From Streptacidiphilus sp041262525 (GTDB lineage Bacteria; Actinomycetota; Actinomycetes; Streptomycetales; Streptomycetaceae), in contig NZ_JBGCCK010000014.1 in the NCBI RefSeq assembly GCF_041262525.1, forward strand, positions 124,001-188,000: a DNA stretch of 64,000 nt, written 5' to 3'. Position numbers and translations under genes: made by a program. This document shows positions 62,426 to 64,000 of the stretch, in pieces. Numbering within the stretch: the first letter of the stretch is position 1; the number at the start of each line of letters is the position of its first letter. The notes under the pieces were generated by a model. It did no database searches and was not told the origin of the DNA. It was given only the letters and a program-made list of their open reading frames with translations.

Positions 62426-62648
62426 GCCTCCATTAACCGCGTCCGTGCGGCGGCCGACAAGGGCTCCGGTCAGTATTCGCGCCGCGGCGCCGCCGTGTGC
62501 GGGAATTCGCCGAAGGTCACTCCTACGAGTGGTTGTGAGGTGACTTGCCTCGGCCGCTGTGTCACGCGGCTAGCGTCGAATGGGAGTCGGCCACGGCTCG
62601 ACAGGAGGGCCTGGACCGGACCGGGGCCCGGCGCGGGAGGGTGCCGTC

Positions 62649-64000
62649 ATGGGGAGTTCGGCCAGTTCGCGCCAGCCGGGAGCCCCCTGGGCGTCGGACC
62701 GAAGATCGGCGGAGGCACGCAACCGCTTTCTCGCCGACGGCATGGCGGCGGCGGAGGTGCGCGCCCGGATCGTCGCGTCCTGGGAGCGCTGTCAGGCGAC
62801 CGGGCTCACCGTGGAGCGGACGGAGCTCTCCTACGACCCGGATCTGGACAGCGAGGAGCGGCTGCTGCTGGCTTCACTCCCCGTCCTCGACCGGTTGCAC
62901 GAGCAACTGACCGGCACCAGGGTCAGCGTGCTGCTGACGGACGCCCGCGCCCGGGTGATGCACCGTCGGGCGGGCGAACCCGGGCTCAACCGCCATCTCG
63001 ACGCGATCCGCCTCGCCCCCGGCTTCGTCTGGGCCGAGCACGAGGCGGGCACGAACGGCATCGGCACGGCGCTGGCGGAGGGCCGCCCCGGCGTCGTCGT
63101 CGGCAGCGAGCACTTCGCCGAGGCCTACCGCCCGTTCGCCTGCGCGGGCGCCCCCGTCCGCGATCCGCTGCTCGGCACGATCCGTGGCATCGTCGACCTC
63201 ACGTGCTGGCAGCGCGACGCGAATCCGCTGATGGCCGCGCTGGCGCGGGAGGCTGCGTTGGCGATCGAACAGCGCCTGCTCGAGCAGTATTCGCTGCGCG
63301 AGCGCGCCCTCCGCGAGGCCGCGGCGCGCGCGGCGGAGCCGGCGGGCCCGTCTGGGGCGCGAGGCTCGGCTGCTGAACTGCGTGCGCGACAAGCCACCCA
63401 GCGACGTACTGATCCGAACGAGCAGGGCCATCCGCACAGGGTGGTTCCTCGCGCAGTTCCTCGCGCCCCTAAAGGCGTGCCTGGCGGCGCGCGGCTGCTG
63501 CTCGGTGACGGGTCCGGCGTCGGGGAGATCGCCGTTGCCGCGAGGCAGCGTCTCGCGCTGCTGTGGGACGCGGGCGTGCGGATCGGCACGACGCTCGACA
63601 TCGGGCAGACCGCCGACGAGCTGGCCGAGGTCGCGCTGCCCGAGTTCGCCCAGTACGCCGTCGTCGACCTCGCCGAATGGGTGCGCGAGGGCGAGGAGGC
63701 GCCGCCTGCGGACGGCCACCCGCCGTTGCGACGCGCGGCCGCGCGGACGATCCGCAGTTGCGGACCGCTGGTCCCCCTCGGCGCGCAGGTGGAGTACGCG
63801 GCGGGCAGCGCGCAGGCGCGGGCCTTCGTCGCCGGACGCGCCGTGCTCGACGAGGACGCCGCCGAGGAGCCCGCGCTCGCCGCGTACCGGCTGGGGTCCG
63901 TGATCGCCGTTCCGCTCTGCGCGCGTGGCACTGTGCTCGGCGTCGCCTCCTTCTACCGCTCGCGCGACGCCGGCCCGTTCCGCGAGGACGATCTGACGCT
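62649..64000 (+). CDS. Tandem-GAF protein, probable phosphatase N-terminus
   Basis: The frame is open from the ATG at 62649 to the end of the window (450 complete codons), so the gene continues beyond. The first part (about 35-225) is an AcoR-like GAF segment (WERCQATGLTVERTELSYDPD, GFVWAEHEAGTNGIGTALAEG, GAPVRDPLLGTIRGIVDLT). The second part (about 290-450) is another GAF (RLALLWDAGVRIGTTLDIGQTADELAEVALPEFAQ), of the type that precedes SpoIIE/PP2C phosphatase domains in streptomycetes. The phosphatase itself is not visible. Residues about 236-274 are encoded by an inverted-repeat element. Confidence 0.72.
   Translation, partial: MGSSASSRQPGAPWASDRRSAEARNRFLADGMAAAEVRARIVASWERCQATGLTVERTELSYDPDLDSEERLLLASLPVLDRLHEQLTGTRVSVLLTDARARVMHRRAGEPGLNRHLDAIRLAPGFVWAEHEAGTNGIGTALAEGRPGVVVGSEHFAEAYRPFACAGAPVRDPLLGTIRGIVDLTCWQRDANPLMAALAREAALAIEQRLLEQYSLRERALREAAARAAEPAGPSGARGSAAELRARQATQRRTDPNEQGHPHRVVPRAVPRAPKGVPGGARLLLGDGSGVGEIAVAARQRLALLWDAGVRIGTTLDIGQTADELAEVALPEFAQYAVVDLAEWVREGEEAPPADGHPPLRRAAARTIRSCGPLVPLGAQVEYAAGSAQARAFVAGRAVLDEDAAEEPALAAYRLGSVIAVPLCARGTVLGVASFYRSRDAGPFREDDLT
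63354..63469. repeat. Dispersed inverted-repeat element, in frame
   Basis: GGGGCGCGAGG (63354-63364) is mirrored by CCTCGCGCCCC (63459-63469), AACTGCG (63376-63382) by CGCAGTT (63452-63458), and CCACCC (63394-63399) by GGGTGG (63439-63444). It resembles the widespread streptomycete intergenic element whose core reads GGGGCGCGGGGAACTGCGCG, as I recall it. Here it lies inside an open coding frame. Confidence 0.65.

Noticed and set aside
63382..63903. A separate 173-residue frame near the window end, and a possible frameshift there
   Set aside because: Its translation is Arg/Ser-rich without a fold. The frame starting at 62649 stays open through the whole stretch and encodes recognisable GAF sequence on both sides, so no frameshift is needed.

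Overview
The window is high-GC DNA from a filamentous actinomycete, most likely a member of the Streptomycetaceae. The evidence is codon use with almost only G or C in third positions, an Rpf-LysM secreted protein, a stand-alone SepF, Tat-exported enzymes, many CBM13-bearing glycoside hydrolases and a secreted alditol-oxidase homologue family. I see no rRNA, tRNA, CRISPR array, transposase or phage gene. The first gene (MFS permease) and the last gene (GAF protein) run off the ends.

Region 1 (1-12,997) is mostly housekeeping and regulation: a partial MFS permease, a DinB/DUF664 protein, SepF, a SNF2 helicase overlapping a SWIM-domain partner, a family-2 glycosyltransferase, a NarL-type response regulator, an Rpf-LysM protein, a DesK/NarL-type histidine kinase, and a TetR-MFS efflux pair. 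The TetR gene has a perfect 28-bp operator-promoter and appears to be leaderless. Region 2 (12,981-20,578) holds a split transketolase whose promoter carries a near-canonical SoxR box, the divergent soxR, a PIG-L deacetylase, a PBP4-type DD-carboxypeptidase, a DRB0094-like RNA ligase, a COG4705 membrane protein and a Gfo/Idh/MocA oxidoreductase.

Region 3 (20,659-38,332) is carbohydrate metabolism. It has a beta-propeller lectin-like secreted protein, a GH31 enzyme and a GH30 enzyme, with one common 25-bp operator design in the two promoter regions. Further on are xylA and xylB, a LacI regulator and an alditol (xylitol) oxidase. Together these could take xylose or xylitol to xylulose 5-phosphate. 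Between them lie a Dyp peroxidase, an esterase, a quinone-reductase-like enzyme, a lipoprotein and a small hypothetical gene. Region 4 (38,424-43,936) has small or accessory genes: an SRPBCC protein, two short hypothetical genes, a FUSC-MarR pair, a FAD monooxygenase, DUF1918, DUF2277 and a small acidic protein.

Region 5 (about 44,100-58,960) is the most unusual part. It contains four agmatine-deiminase-family paralogues: three with Tat signals and one cytosolic and canonical. It also contains a complete oligopeptide/nickel-type ABC transporter directly downstream of the cytosolic one, two TetR regulators, and a urease-like pair (a UreAB fusion plus UreC). The UreC keeps the metal ligands, but its flap cysteine position is alanine, and no urease maturation genes are nearby. 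One TetR-type palindrome, TTGACTGAAnnTTCAGTCAA, recurs at the promoters of deiminase 1, of the deiminase 3-transporter operon/TetR pair, and of ureAB-ureC. A second module, a 32-bp identical promoter with a TGACCnnGCGCnnGGTCA dyad, drives deiminases 2 and 4. I infer a two-branch regulon that deiminates guanidino compounds, partly outside the cell, imports the product and hydrolyses ureido products with a urease-like enzyme. The functional part of this is a hypothesis.

Region 6 (59,090-64,000) has an acetaldehyde-type aldehyde dehydrogenase with its DUF779 partner, a convergent GAF/winged-helix regulator, and the start of a GAF-GAF protein that carries a dispersed inverted-repeat element in frame.
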